From contig JAZPYO010000034.1 of NCBI GenBank assembly GCA_045544195.1, forward strand, positions 124,001 to 188,000: 64,000 bases of DNA, given 5' to 3'. Source of the DNA: RGIG7213 sp045544195. Lineage in GTDB: Bacteria > Bacillota > Clostridia > Oscillospirales > CAG-272. The number at the start of each line of letters is the position of its first letter. The stretch's first letter is position 1. The position numbers and the translations under genes were made by a program. The notes under the pieces were generated by a model. It did not search any database. It was given only the letters and a program-made list of their open reading frames with translations, and had not been told where the DNA came from. This document shows positions 38,505-47,326 of this stretch, piece by piece.

Positions 38505-38871
38505 TCAGATCCCCCGTTATCTTTGCAGAGTAGAAATAACGGGCTCGTTTTACACTGATGATATTTCAAATGGTGCTAAATCGTTGCACCTTGAGGAAAA
38601 GGTATTCTTTGAGCGTGAGGAAGATAACGCACACGATATCAACGCTGTTGCGGTGTTTAATGAATCAGGCGTAAAGCTAGGATATGTGAGCAGAAAGGAA
38701 AATGCCGCTGTTGCATCAATAATGAACAGCGGCAAAGCCGAAATATTCGGTATAATATCTTATATGAACGTAAAGCGTTCCTCTGTCGGTCTTCTTGCAG
38801 ATCTGTTTTACGTTTGCAATAAAGATGACGAATACATAATAAGGGATATTATTTTACAGTATTTACGTTAA
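38488..38871 (+). CDS. HIRAN-domain protein coupled to uvrBA
   Basis: This 127-residue protein looks like a single HIRAN domain: RYLCRVEITGSFYTDDIS, then VFFEREEDNAHDINAVAVFN and VKLGYVSRKENAAVAS. HIRAN domains occur on SNF2-type repair helicases such as HLTF, where they bind 3' DNA ends, and as stand-alone bacterial proteins of unknown role. The start codon lies within the last codons of uvrA, so it is translated from the excision-repair mRNA. Its 3' end overlaps the convergent PrsA-like gene by 23 bp. The family call rests on pattern resemblance. Confidence 0.75.
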   Translation: MLYYNDQIPRYLCRVEITGSFYTDDISNGAKSLHLEEKVFFEREEDNAHDINAVAVFNESGVKLGYVSRKENAAVASIMNSGKAEIFGIISYMNVKRSSVGLLADLFYVCNKDDEYIIRDIILQYLR

Positions 38872-39889
38872 GTCCGTCGTATGTATCGAAATATATTACA
38901 GTCTGCTTTTCAATGAGCTTTTTCAGCATTATTTCAAACATAGATTGCTGGTAATACGGAACGATGACCGTGTGGTAATTCTCTTCTTTATATTCCTCGT
39001 CCAGCTCATATCTTGTCGCAACGATAAATCCGTACGGAGTTTCAATAACATTGCTTACTTTTCCGCTTTCGAGCGATAATACGGCATCCTCTATCTCTTT
39101 ATCGTATTCACCCTTGAACATAAGCTGACCGACAGGATTTGAGGATGTCTTTGAATCCTCGCTGTACTGTGCTTTGAGCGTTGCGAATTTTTCGCCGTTA
39201 TTAACGTTTTCGATTATCAGCTCGGCAAGCGATCTGTTTTCGTTTTTATCGTCGCCGTAATCGTTATACAGAATGATCCAGTCGCCCCTGAACACTTGCG
39301 AAGAAACGAATTTATCAACGAGAGATTCGGCATAGTGTATTACAAAATCCGATTCCTCCGAAGACAAATATTCAAAAAGCTTCTGCTCTAAGGAATACAC
39401 ACTTGCAAGACGGTAATTTGATCTGTCTGTCAGATGCAGATAGTCAAGATAAGCATTGTATTCGCTCTCACTTTCGAATTCATCCTTATTCGACTTAAGA
39501 GTTTTTTCAAGCTCCTCAAGATCATCTTCGTCAAGTGAAATACCGTATTCAGATGCCAATTCTTCTATTGCATACTGGCGTGATAAACACCTCAACGCCT
39601 CAGCCTTTATCTCGCTGTTATAATCGTGACTGTTCCAATATGCATCGTCGCCTCTGTCGTATTTTTCCTTAATATTGAGATAATAGTATCTGTATTCCTC
39701 GTAAGTTATGTTTTTTCCGTTGATGCTCAACACATCTGCGTGATCTGTATAATTGGGAGACGGAACATAAGCATCTGTTTGAAAAACAGTCTGCGAATCA
39801 TCATCAGTACTGCTTTGGTCGCTGTTGCACGCTGTCAGCGGTACAGATAAAAGACACGCAAGTATAAAGCAGATCAATTTTGTTTTCAT
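38849..39889 (-). CDS. PrsA/SurA-like peptidyl-prolyl isomerase lipoprotein
   Basis: This 346-residue protein begins with a lipoprotein signal peptide (lipobox LTAC, lipidated Cys at about residue 21). A helical SurA-N-like chaperone region spans ~50-200 (NGKNITYEEYRYYYLNIKEK). A parvulin-like rotamase domain lies at ~220-300, with the segments YSEDSKTSSNPVGQLMF, VLSLESGKVSNVIETPYGFI. It probably folds exported proteins such as the many secreted hydrolases nearby. The start at 39889 has GAGG 9 bases upstream; an in-frame start at 39913 does not. Its last codons overlap the HIRAN gene on the other strand. Confidence 0.85.
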   Translation of the reverse strand: MKTKLICFILACLLSVPLTACNSDQSSTDDDSQTVFQTDAYVPSPNYTDHADVLSINGKNITYEEYRYYYLNIKEKYDRGDDAYWNSHDYNSEIKAEALRCLSRQYAIEELASEYGISLDEDDLEELEKTLKSNKDEFESESEYNAYLDYLHLTDRSNYRLASVYSLEQKLFEYLSSEESDFVIHYAESLVDKFVSSQVFRGDWIILYNDYGDDKNENRSLAELIIENVNNGEKFATLKAQYSEDSKTSSNPVGQLMFKGEYDKEIEDAVLSLESGKVSNVIETPYGFIVATRYELDEEYKEENYHTVIVPYYQQSMFEIMLKKLIEKQTVIYFDTYDGLNVNTVK

Positions 39890-39971
39890 TTTAATAAACC
39901 TCAAAGCTATCATTTACATTCATTATATCATATTAACTTTAACAAACAAACACAAAGCATTGAATTTTTAT

Positions 39972-39992
39972 AAAAAGGACGGGCAGATATGC
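39972..39992 (+). repeat. 21-bp start-region copy of a direct repeat
   Basis: AAAAAGGACGGGCAGATATGC, spanning the ribosome binding site and ATG of the gene at 39989, matches 17 of 21 bases of 40366-40386 at the end of the same gene. Confidence 0.6.
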
Positions 39993-40390
39993 TTAAATAT
40001 AAACCGTTTTTAATTTTTACGGTCATTGCCTCTGTATGCTTATGCACCATACTTGTATCATTTATTGCAGAGGATATTATAAATACAAATTACGATTCAT
40101 TCAAATCTACCCTTGCAACAGTTGAAATAACAGACGGAAAAGCCTTTGCTGTTTATGAATACAAGGAAAACACGTACAGATATGAGATCAGATATTCGAC
40201 AGCCTTAAAAAGCGGTATGACAATACCTGTTTATTTTCCGCCTGATTCGCCGTCAAATGCTGAAATCAAAGATGTAACCGCGGTTTTGATAATGAGATAT
40301 GCTCCGCTCACAGTTTTCTTTCCTGCTGTTGTCGGAATGGTAATTACCGCATTCAAATACAAAGCAAAAAGGACGCCCGAATATGCGTGA
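39989..40390 (+). CDS. Small membrane protein, DUF3592-like layout
   Basis: This 133-residue protein has a hydrophobic segment at ~8-27, an outside domain of ~70 residues (including TVEITDGKAFAVYEYKENTY, VYFPPDSPSNAEIKD) and a second hydrophobic segment at ~103-122. This two-helix plan with a small beta domain resembles DUF3592 proteins, whose function is unknown. The ribosome binding site is AAAAGGACG. Its last ~8 codons (KAKRTPEYA) lie inside the nested-hairpin element that begins at 40366, so the C-terminus may have been replaced by the element. Confidence 0.7.
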   Translation: MLKYKPFLIFTVIASVCLCTILVSFIAEDIINTNYDSFKSTLATVEITDGKAFAVYEYKENTYRYEIRYSTALKSGMTIPVYFPPDSPSNAEIKDVTAVLIMRYAPLTVFFPAVVGMVITAFKYKAKRTPEYA

Positions 40391-40772
40391 TGTCCTTAAC
40401 GGACAAATCACGCATCGAGATAAATCCCTAACGGGATTTTCGATATGTTGCTAACGCAACTCGATATGCCTACGGCTCGATATGTTTGCTTCGCAAACGA
40501 GGGATTTATCTCATATCGAATTGGCGCGAAGCGACAATATATCGAGCTTGAACGAAGTGAAAGCATATCGAGTCAACGAAGTTGACATATCGACAGAAAG
40601 AAAAACGGAGCAAGAATAGAAGGTTTTATATCCTTTATCCTTGCTCTTTTCTGCTTGTATAAGGGTTTGGGCTTAGCCCATTTGCGTTTGACCCGTCAAA
40701 CGCGATGCTCACACTTAGCGACATTTTTTAAATTCTCCGCTAAGAGTATCACCCATAAACGAGCGTCCTTTT
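40366..40772. repeat. Nested-hairpin element 1 (spacer word CGATATG / CATATCG)
   Basis: The gap between convergent genes is one long palindromic array. Outer arms are AAAAGGACGC (40367-40376) and GCGTCCTTTT (40763-40772). Inside, ATGCGTGAT (40383-40391) pairs with ATCACGCAT (40407-40415), and GAGATAAATCCCT (40417-40429) with AGGGATTTATCTC (40500-40512). Mini-hairpins TTGC-taac-GCAA (40448), GCC-tac-GGC (40468), TTTGC-ttc-GCAAA (40485) and TCAAC-gaa-GTTGA (40573) are joined by CGATATG at 40441, 40462 and 40478 and by its complement CATATCG or ATATCG at 40512, 40539, 40564 and 40586. Further stems follow: TGGGC-tta-GCCCA (40668), GCGTTTGAC-cc-GTCAAACGC (40684). No protein of mobile type is encoded. 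Confidence 0.85.
40608..40652. terminator. Probable bidirectional terminator within element 1
   Basis: GAGCAAG (40608-40614) pairs with CTTGCTC (40640-40646), with further partial pairing inside, followed by TTTTCT on the plus strand. On the minus strand the stem is followed by CGTTTTTCTTTCT. It sits between convergent genes. Confidence 0.6.
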
Positions 40773-40775
40773 AAA

Positions 40776-41609
40776 TTACGAAAACAGATCGAATAATACG
40801 CTGACGTCTTTATTCGTATAGCCTTCCCAGCCGACAGAAATATTAGCCTTCGTATCGATCACCATCATTTGACCGCACATACCGCCCTTTGCAAATGAAT
40901 GAGGACGTATTCTTCCCAGTTCATATCTCCCCAGTGCAATATCCACCCATTCTTCAGAAAGTATTCTCTTTCCGTTATAAATGCCCTTGTTGAGATATAC
41001 CATACCGTGTCTTGCGATATCGCAGGTTCTTATATACAAGCCCGTAGCGCCGATAGGATAGCCGTGCGGACACTTGCTCCATGCAGCTTCACGGAAGCCG
41101 AGCGGATAGAACAGCCTTCTCATAAGAAGATCGTCGGCCTTTTCACCGCATTTAGCTGTGATCACTCTTGAAAGCATATAAAATGCTCCGTCGCTATATT
41201 GTCCTCTTTCACCGGGTGTAAACTCCAGCTTCGTTCTGAAAAGAAGATCGAGAAAATCGTCTGTATCATATGTGTGTATATCGTAGCAATCAATATCAAG
41301 ATATCCCGACGGAAGACCTGCTGAATGCGTAAGAAGATGGTGTACTGTTACCATATTCCACTTTTCATCATATTCTGCCGGCAGGCGATCGGCAAAAATG
41401 TCAACGACCTTTTCATCAACGCTCAATAAACCGTCGTCATACATCATTCCGATGCCTGTAACTATAAAAGCCTTTGAAACGGAATAAATATCATTACAGG
41501 GGTTTACCTGAGCAAGATCTTCCGTTTTTTCAACGCCGTTTTCAATAACTGTAACGGAAAAAATATTCAATTCGTGCTTTTTGATCTCTTCAACAATTCT
41601 ATTAATCAT
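40776..41609 (-). CDS. Serine hydrolase of the beta-lactamase class C/PBP4* family
   Basis: This 277-residue protein has the penicillin-recognising serine hydrolase fold. The nucleophile motif SVSK (S-x-x-K) is at ~43-46, followed by HHLLTHSAGLPSGY. The second motif reads YSD instead of the usual YxN, and AKGGM near the C-terminus stands for the KTG-like third motif. There is no signal peptide, so a cytoplasmic esterase or peptidase is more likely than antibiotic resistance. It is somewhat short for the family (300-400). The ribosome binding site is AAAGGAGC. Its 3' end directly abuts the nested-hairpin element. Confidence 0.88.
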   Translation of the reverse strand: MINRIVEEIKKHELNIFSVTVIENGVEKTEDLAQVNPCNDIYSVSKAFIVTGIGMMYDDGLLSVDEKVVDIFADRLPAEYDEKWNMVTVHHLLTHSAGLPSGYLDIDCYDIHTYDTDDFLDLLFRTKLEFTPGERGQYSDGAFYMLSRVITAKCGEKADDLLMRRLFYPLGFREAAWSKCPHGYPIGATGLYIRTCDIARHGMVYLNKGIYNGKRILSEEWVDIALGRYELGRIRPHSFAKGGMCGQMMVIDTKANISVGWEGYTNKDVSVLFDLFS

Positions 41610-41690
41610 AACAACGCTCCTTTCACGGCTATGATACCATAAAAAATAGCATTTTGCAAGGAGTTTTTTAAGAAATTTAAAGAATATGTC

Positions 41691-41719
41691 TTGTAAATAG
41701 CTTCAATATGTAGTATAAT
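41691..41719 (+). promoter_or_regulatory. argS promoter
   Basis: TTGTAA (41691-41696), a 17-base spacer and TATAAT (41714-41719). The leader is only ~30 bases, so no T-box element is present. Confidence 0.75.
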
Positions 41720-41756
41720 ATAACCTAATAAAAATAAATGGATTGGATCTTTACTT

Positions 41757-43472
41757 ATGTACAGTACAAAAATCAAGCTGGCTGAGAAAATCTATTCAGC
41801 CTTTTTATCATCCTTTCCCGACAAAAGTATTGATAAGGATGAAATATTTAATTTGCTTACACCGCCGCCCGACAGTAATATGGGCGACCTTGCTATGCCG
41901 TGCTTTAAGTTTGCGAAGGAATGCCGCACATCTCCTGTAAACATTTCAAACGCACTTGCTTCTGCTATGGGCGATATTGAAGGAATTACAGTTCAATCGG
42001 TAAACGGTTACCTTAACGTATTTATAGACCGTAACGCATTCTTTGCGCAGACTGTCACAAATATACTTGATAAAAAGCAGAATTACGGCAAAACGGAAAC
42101 AGGAAAAGGAAAAACCGTTGTTCTGGACTATTCCTCTCCCAACGTTGCAAAGCCGTTCCACGTCGGCCATCTCGGAACTACGGTTATCGGTCACTCACTT
42201 AAAAAGCTTTTCCACTTTGCAGGCTACAATTGCATAGGCGTAAATCACTTGGGTGACTGGGGAACACAGTTCGGAAAGCTCATTGTCGCATACAAAGAAT
42301 GGGGCGATGAAAAGAAGGTAGAAGAGGGTGGTATTGACGAGCTTGTTGCTCTTTACGTCAAATTCCACGAAGAAGCAGAAAAGGATCCTTCCCTTTCTGA
42401 CAGAGCACGTGCGCATTTTGCTGCGCTTGAAAGAAAAGAGCCTGAAGAAACTGCTCTTTGGGAAAAATTTATCGACATAAGCATAAAGGAATACAAAAAG
42501 ACGTACGAGCAGCTTGATATAGAGTTTGACTATTATACAGGCGAAAGCTTCTACTCTGATAAGATGCCTGCTGTTATTGAGGAGATGAAAGCAAAAGATC
42601 TTCTCACGCTGAATGAGGGCGCTTCAGTCGTTGAGCTTGAGGAATACGGTATGCCTCCCTGCCTTATTTTAAAGACAGACGGCGCAACACTGTACCCCAC
42701 GCGTGACATATCAGCAGCTCTGTACCGCAAAAATACGTTTGATTTTTACAAATGTATATATGTTACATCAAGTGCGCAGAGTCTGCATTTTGCACAGTGG
42801 TTCAGAGTCCTTGCGCTTATGGGATACGATTGGTATGAGGATCTTGTACATGTTCCTTACGGTACTGTCAGCATCAATGGAGAAAAGCTCGCAACAAGAA
42901 CAGGCAATGTTGTATTGTTGAAGGATCTTTTTGCTACGGCTACCGAAAAGGCAGCTGACATAATGGCGGAAAAAAACCCTGCTTTAGCAGGTGATATAAA
43001 AACGGCAGAGGCTGTCGGTATAGGCGCTGTAATATTTTACTATCTTTCCGCGAACAAGATACGCGACATCAATTTCGTGATGCAGGACGCGCTTAATTTT
43101 GACGGTAACACAGGTCCGTATGCTCAGTATACATACGCAAGAACATGCAGTATCGCATCAAAGGCTGAGGAAATGGGCGTAAAGCCTGAAATGGCAGGCG
43201 ATGTCAACGACGAAGAATTTGAACTTGCAAAAACTCTTTCGGTATTCCCTGACCGTATAGCTCAGGCGATAGCTGAATACGAGCCTTCTGTTATCACAAG
43301 ATATATTCTTGAAATATGTGCAGGCTTCAACAGATTCTATCACAACTGCCAGATACTCTCCGCGCAGGATGAAACGGAAAGATCGCGCAGACTTGCTCTT
43401 ACACTCTGCACAAAATACACTCTTGCATCAGCTTTGGAATTGATATGCATGAAGCATCCGGAAAAAATATAA
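41757..43472 (+). CDS. argS: Arginyl-tRNA synthetase
   Basis: This 571-residue class I synthetase charges tRNA-Arg. The N-terminal Add-1 domain (~1-105) is followed by the HIGH-type motif in SPNVAKPFHVGHLGTTVIGH, the KMSKS equivalent KLATRTGN (the lysine loop is degenerate as in many ArgS) and a C-terminal DALR anticodon-binding domain (GPYAQYTYARTCSI onward). Length is normal. It is 19 bp before the YebC gene and likely co-transcribed with it. Confidence 0.98.
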   Translation: MYSTKIKLAEKIYSAFLSSFPDKSIDKDEIFNLLTPPPDSNMGDLAMPCFKFAKECRTSPVNISNALASAMGDIEGITVQSVNGYLNVFIDRNAFFAQTVTNILDKKQNYGKTETGKGKTVVLDYSSPNVAKPFHVGHLGTTVIGHSLKKLFHFAGYNCIGVNHLGDWGTQFGKLIVAYKEWGDEKKVEEGGIDELVALYVKFHEEAEKDPSLSDRARAHFAALERKEPEETALWEKFIDISIKEYKKTYEQLDIEFDYYTGESFYSDKMPAVIEEMKAKDLLTLNEGASVVELEEYGMPPCLILKTDGATLYPTRDISAALYRKNTFDFYKCIYVTSSAQSLHFAQWFRVLALMGYDWYEDLVHVPYGTVSINGEKLATRTGNVVLLKDLFATATEKAADIMAEKNPALAGDIKTAEAVGIGAVIFYYLSANKIRDINFVMQDALNFDGNTGPYAQYTYARTCSIASKAEEMGVKPEMAGDVNDEEFELAKTLSVFPDRIAQAIAEYEPSVITRYILEICAGFNRFYHNCQILSAQDETERSRRLALTLCTKYTLASALELICMKHPEKI

Positions 43473-43491
43473 TAAGGTCAGGTGAATACAT

Positions 43492-44214
43492 ATGTCAGGA
43501 CACAGCAAATGGAAAAACATTATGCACAAAAAGGAAAAGACAGACGCACAGCGCGCAAAGGTCTTTACCAAGATCGGCAAGGAGATCGCCATTGCAATTA
43601 AGGAAGGAGGCCCTAACCCTGAATCAAACAGTAAGCTGAAGGATCTTATAGCAAAGGCTAAGGCTAATAACGTGCCGAACGACAATATTGAGCGCGTTAT
43701 CAAGAAAGCGAGCAGTAATGACGGCGTTGAATACGAGGAGATAACATACGAGGGATACGGTCCTTGCGGTGTTGCGGTAATAGTTGAGGCTGCTACCGAT
43801 AACAGAAACAGAACGGGAGGCGAGGTTCGCCACTACTTTGATAAATTCGGCGGAAATCTCGGTCAACCCGGCTGCGTTGGATATCTGTTTTCCGAAAAAG
43901 GTATCATTGTTATTGAAAAGGATGACGGCATAGACGAGGATGAGCTTATGGAGTGCGCCCTTGAAGCAGGTGCTTCAGATTTTGAAGCAAGTGAAGAGGG
44001 ATTTGAAATTACAACTGAGCCTGATGACCTTTCAACTGTACGTCAGGCGCTTGAAAACAAAGGATATAAATTCATCTCCGCTGAGGTTGAAAAGATACCT
44101 TCTGTTTATGTAGAAATTCCCGATGAGGACTCTGTTAAAAAAATGAATCTGTTGCTTGAACACCTCGAAGACAATGACGATGTCGTAGACGTTTGGCACA
44201 ACTGGGACAACTGA
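43492..44214 (+). CDS. YebC/PmpR-family protein (translation or transcription regulator)
   Basis: This 240-residue protein is a full-length YebC/TACO1 member, beginning MSGHSKWKNIMHKKEKTDAQ and containing the typical AKANNVPNDNIERVIKKAS and EGYGPCGVAVIVEAATDN. Family members have been described as DNA-binding regulators and, for TACO1 and some YebC proteins, as translation activators at proline-rich stretches. The gene ends at a strong terminator. The position after argS fits a translation role, but that is inference. Confidence 0.95.
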   Translation: MSGHSKWKNIMHKKEKTDAQRAKVFTKIGKEIAIAIKEGGPNPESNSKLKDLIAKAKANNVPNDNIERVIKKASSNDGVEYEEITYEGYGPCGVAVIVEAATDNRNRTGGEVRHYFDKFGGNLGQPGCVGYLFSEKGIIVIEKDDGIDEDELMECALEAGASDFEASEEGFEITTEPDDLSTVRQALENKGYKFISAEVEKIPSVYVEIPDEDSVKKMNLLLEHLEDNDDVVDVWHNWDN

Positions 44215-44242
44215 ACATCCCTCAACTTAATTTTAAAGACTT

Positions 44243-44285
44243 AAACGTGCCTTTCATAATACGAATGAAAGGCACGTTTTTTTGA
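44243..44285 (+). terminator. Terminator of argS-yebC
   Basis: AACGTGCCTTTCAT pairs with ATGAAAGGCACGTT across a 7-base loop, followed by an unbroken T-run ending ~44283. Confidence 0.93.
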
Positions 44286-44289
44286 AAGG

Positions 44290-47200
44290 ATGATAGTTAT
44301 AAAAAAGTGTAAAAATACCTTAGCAGCATCAATTCTGATGCTTTGTGTTTTGCTCACATCATGCACAGGTTCAGATCAGAATTCAGTGCAGGACTCAGAA
44401 TTTGCAAACACCGACGAAAGCACCTCGGTACAGACCTCTTTATTCGAAAGTGACTTTACTGTTGATGACGATTTTTCATATCTTGACGTAACTGATGATG
44501 CTGAAGGGTGGGAAAGCACCGTGAAATACTCAAATGCTTCAAAAAACGCTATCGATCTTAAGTATACGGACCCTGCAAGATCAAGTATCGCCTTTTCGAA
44601 TAACACATTTTCCGCGAGCTTTGGATTAAACAATGAAAATGAACAACTGATAAAAAGCTTTTCCAACAAAAACGGCATAGAGTATTTTTCAAATTCAGCA
44701 GATGCATATATGGCTGACAAATCAGGAATGCGTTTTGCCTCTTTATCAGGTAAGCAGCCGTATATGAATACATTCCGCATGGGATACTATTATTATGATA
44801 TACACGTCATGGATCTTGCTATCAACGATCATGTGCAAGGTGAAAATACAACACCTGCATACGATCTTATCGGCAAACAAAGCGTATGGAGCAGTAATGA
44901 TATTTACGATATAAAGTCTTCTGACGGAAAACTCACATACAAAGTAAAGAATAACATAGATCCATACTGCTACAGAACTGGATTTTCAATTTCAACGCAA
45001 AAATATAATGCAATTAAAATAACCCTTACATCAGAAGCCTCCGCCGCTTGCCAGTTATTCATTTACACAAGCCAATATAACGGATTTAATGCTCAGCAAA
45101 TGGTTTCATTTCCGATAACTCCGGGGGTTGAAAAAACGTATACTGTAAGTATTTCGGGCTTGCCGGGCTATACAGGCGATATAAGAGGTGTACGTATCGA
45201 CTGCGGTTCTGTAAATGATGAAACGATCACAGTATCATCTATGCAAGCCGTATACGATCTTTCTATGTCACCGTCCGTAAGACTCGAACGCATATTCCAT
45301 ACGTATTCAGATAAATTGCACGAGGAAATACGCTTCCTCGCCGTGAAGAATATAGATGATATGGAATATTTCGGCGTACAGACAAAGATACCCGCCGATC
45401 AAGTAAGAAAATTTGTTCTCGGTAACGATAGCAGTGTCTTTACAAAATTGGACAGCGATATCATTTCAGATATTACCTATGTCGGATTTGACATTGCTGA
45501 TGCAGGCGTTTTGGGCTACATCGTACCAAAAGGTGAAAATATGGGTAATATCTCCGTTGAATTAAAAGACGGATATTATATAATCAACCGCTATATTCCC
45601 GTGCAAAGTCTGAAAAAGGGGCAAGAAATACGACTTGGCCACAGAATTTATAACGATAGCACACATTCATTTGATAGCTTCCTTCGTCAGACATACGTTG
45701 AAAGAAATCCGTTAAAAACGGTGTCGGTAACTGTAAATATCGACGGATCAAAATATATAGGATACGACGGATTCATAGGTGCGTACGTATTTTCTGTAAA
45801 CGGAACTGATTTTTCAACTGCGTATTATGACAGACCCGATAAATATTTTAAAGTTCCGATTTCAGTAAACGGGGATGATTCTGACAGACGCATCTATATT
45901 AAAACAACCACAAGCTCAGGTTGTCTTGAAGCAGGCGCAGTCATCGGAGATGGCAATCGGCTGCTTCCCTTGCCCGTTCAGGTCTGCAAGAATTTCAAAG
46001 GAGAATACGAGGAGCCTGTATTTTATCCTGACGATACTGCATACGGTGAGGTATATTTTCCTATCACCGTAAAAGCAAAGGAAACAAAAGAGCTTACAGT
46101 GCTTAATATTTATCAGAACTGGGGACACTATCCTATAAAGCAGCTTTCATCTATACAGTTCATAGCACCTTATTATCATTTGTCGCTCGGTACAACAGAA
46201 ACAAACTGCATAGCTCCGTACTTTGTAAACGGAAAGGATGCCTGGACGCTTCCCGATTTCAGAGCGTTATCCTCACCTCTTTGGACAACTCAGCCTCAGC
46301 ATTACAGCGCAGGACAAATATTCTTTCTTAAATATACAGACAAAAACGGAAAAAGCTATAATTCCGAATCACAAAATGCGATCATAAACAGCGCAGGACC
46401 CGTTTATGCCGATATTGATATGGAATATCTGTCAGACGACGGACGCATCAAGGTTGAATACAAGCACGCAGAGCTGCCTCAAACAGATGAAACCCGCACT
46501 TATTATCAGATCAAAATGACAGTTTTGCAGGATGTTTCGTTCAACGATTTCAAAAAGGACTTTTCGTTTGTTTCAATGAACGGCAGACACGTATTCTATA
46601 CAAAGCTGTCGTATCTTGATGAAAACGGACAGATCATAACGAAGGATCTTTCAAAATCGAAAACGGACGATGAGTATATTACTCTATCAAAAAACGCTCC
46701 GTTTTTCTGCTATTATCTTCGTGACGGTAACAGCACCGAGGTCGTAAATATGGCTCTTATAGTAAAAAACAGCTCGATCACAGTCAACGGTGAAGAATAC
46801 ACAGGTAACTTTGTTTTAAAGAATTCGTTTACAGGCGGGCTGAATTTGGGTGCACTTACACTTGATCTTGGTGAAACGACTCTCAAAAAAGGCGATATTC
46901 TCACGCTCAACCTCGTGCTTTTACCCTGGGGCAGCTATAACGAAGAAAAGATAGACAGCGTCCTTAACGTGCGTCAGGATTCTTGCATTTCACCGTATAC
47001 GCTTGATGTTAAGATCGGAAAGGATATATCACAAGAGTTTTTGCCGAGCGTTATGGCAGACGGCGGAAGTGCAGAATTCACTATAAGCGGCGGAGATAAT
47101 AATGCAGTAGTAAGAGTATACGGCTTTTCCTCGTACAAAAAGCCTGACATATATGAGCTTTCAGGCGAAGAATATACAAAATACAACGTAAGCAAAAAAG

Positions 47201-47310
47201 AGGATTTTGAAGGATATCAGGTATATCTTGATGAAGATGGAACATACAGCTTTGCATTTGTAATCGATATGTCGTTATCAAATTCAAGAACCTTTAGAAT
47301 AACACAATAA
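44290..47310 (+). CDS. Very large lipoprotein of unknown function
   Basis: This 1006-residue protein has a lipoprotein signal (ASILMLCVLLTSC, Cys ~25) and then long beta-rich stretches with many aromatic and Asp/Asn residues and no low-complexity linker. I do not recognise a catalytic domain. The region ~180-330 (including FNAQQMVSFPITPGVEKTYT and GYTGDIRGVRIDCGSV) resembles a carbohydrate-binding beta sandwich. It may be a surface glycan-binding or polysaccharide-processing protein, which the ThuA-like gene 16 bp downstream would fit. The annotated ATG (44290) touches the ribosome binding site AAAGG. An ATA codon at 44299, 9 bases after it, would begin the more typical xKKCKNT signal peptide. 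Confidence 0.8.
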   Translation: MIVIKKCKNTLAASILMLCVLLTSCTGSDQNSVQDSEFANTDESTSVQTSLFESDFTVDDDFSYLDVTDDAEGWESTVKYSNASKNAIDLKYTDPARSSIAFSNNTFSASFGLNNENEQLIKSFSNKNGIEYFSNSADAYMADKSGMRFASLSGKQPYMNTFRMGYYYYDIHVMDLAINDHVQGENTTPAYDLIGKQSVWSSNDIYDIKSSDGKLTYKVKNNIDPYCYRTGFSISTQKYNAIKITLTSEASAACQLFIYTSQYNGFNAQQMVSFPITPGVEKTYTVSISGLPGYTGDIRGVRIDCGSVNDETITVSSMQAVYDLSMSPSVRLERIFHTYSDKLHEEIRFLAVKNIDDMEYFGVQTKIPADQVRKFVLGNDSSVFTKLDSDIISDITYVGFDIADAGVLGYIVPKGENMGNISVELKDGYYIINRYIPVQSLKKGQEIRLGHRIYNDSTHSFDSFLRQTYVERNPLKTVSVTVNIDGSKYIGYDGFIGAYVFSVNGTDFSTAYYDRPDKYFKVPISVNGDDSDRRIYIKTTTSSGCLEAGAVIGDGNRLLPLPVQVCKNFKGEYEEPVFYPDDTAYGEVYFPITVKAKETKELTVLNIYQNWGHYPIKQLSSIQFIAPYYHLSLGTTETNCIAPYFVNGKDAWTLPDFRALSSPLWTTQPQHYSAGQIFFLKYTDKNGKSYNSESQNAIINSAGPVYADIDMEYLSDDGRIKVEYKHAELPQTDETRTYYQIKMTVLQDVSFNDFKKDFSFVSMNGRHVFYTKLSYLDENGQIITKDLSKSKTDDEYITLSKNAPFFCYYLRDGNSTEVVNMALIVKNSSITVNGEEYTGNFVLKNSFTGGLNLGALTLDLGETTLKKGDILTLNLVLLPWGSYNEEKIDSVLNVRQDSCISPYTLDVKIGKDISQEFLPSVMADGGSAEFTISGGDNNAVVRVYGFSSYKKPDIYELSGEEYTKYNVSKKEDFEGYQVYLDEDGTYSFAFVIDMSLSNSRTFRITQ

Positions 47311-47326
47311 CAGCGCAGGAGATAAA

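Noticed and set aside
40366..40772. CRISPR-like array
   Set aside because: The repeated words are only 7-8 bases, alternate in orientation between halves, and the intervening segments are palindromic hairpins rather than unique spacers of constant length.
40776..41609. Antibiotic-resistance beta-lactamase
   Set aside because: No signal peptide, YSD in place of YxN and short length; a general serine hydrolase is the better call.
41610..41756. T-box riboswitch upstream of argS
   Set aside because: The leader from the mapped promoter is only ~30 bases, too short for a T-box, and no T-box core sequence is present.
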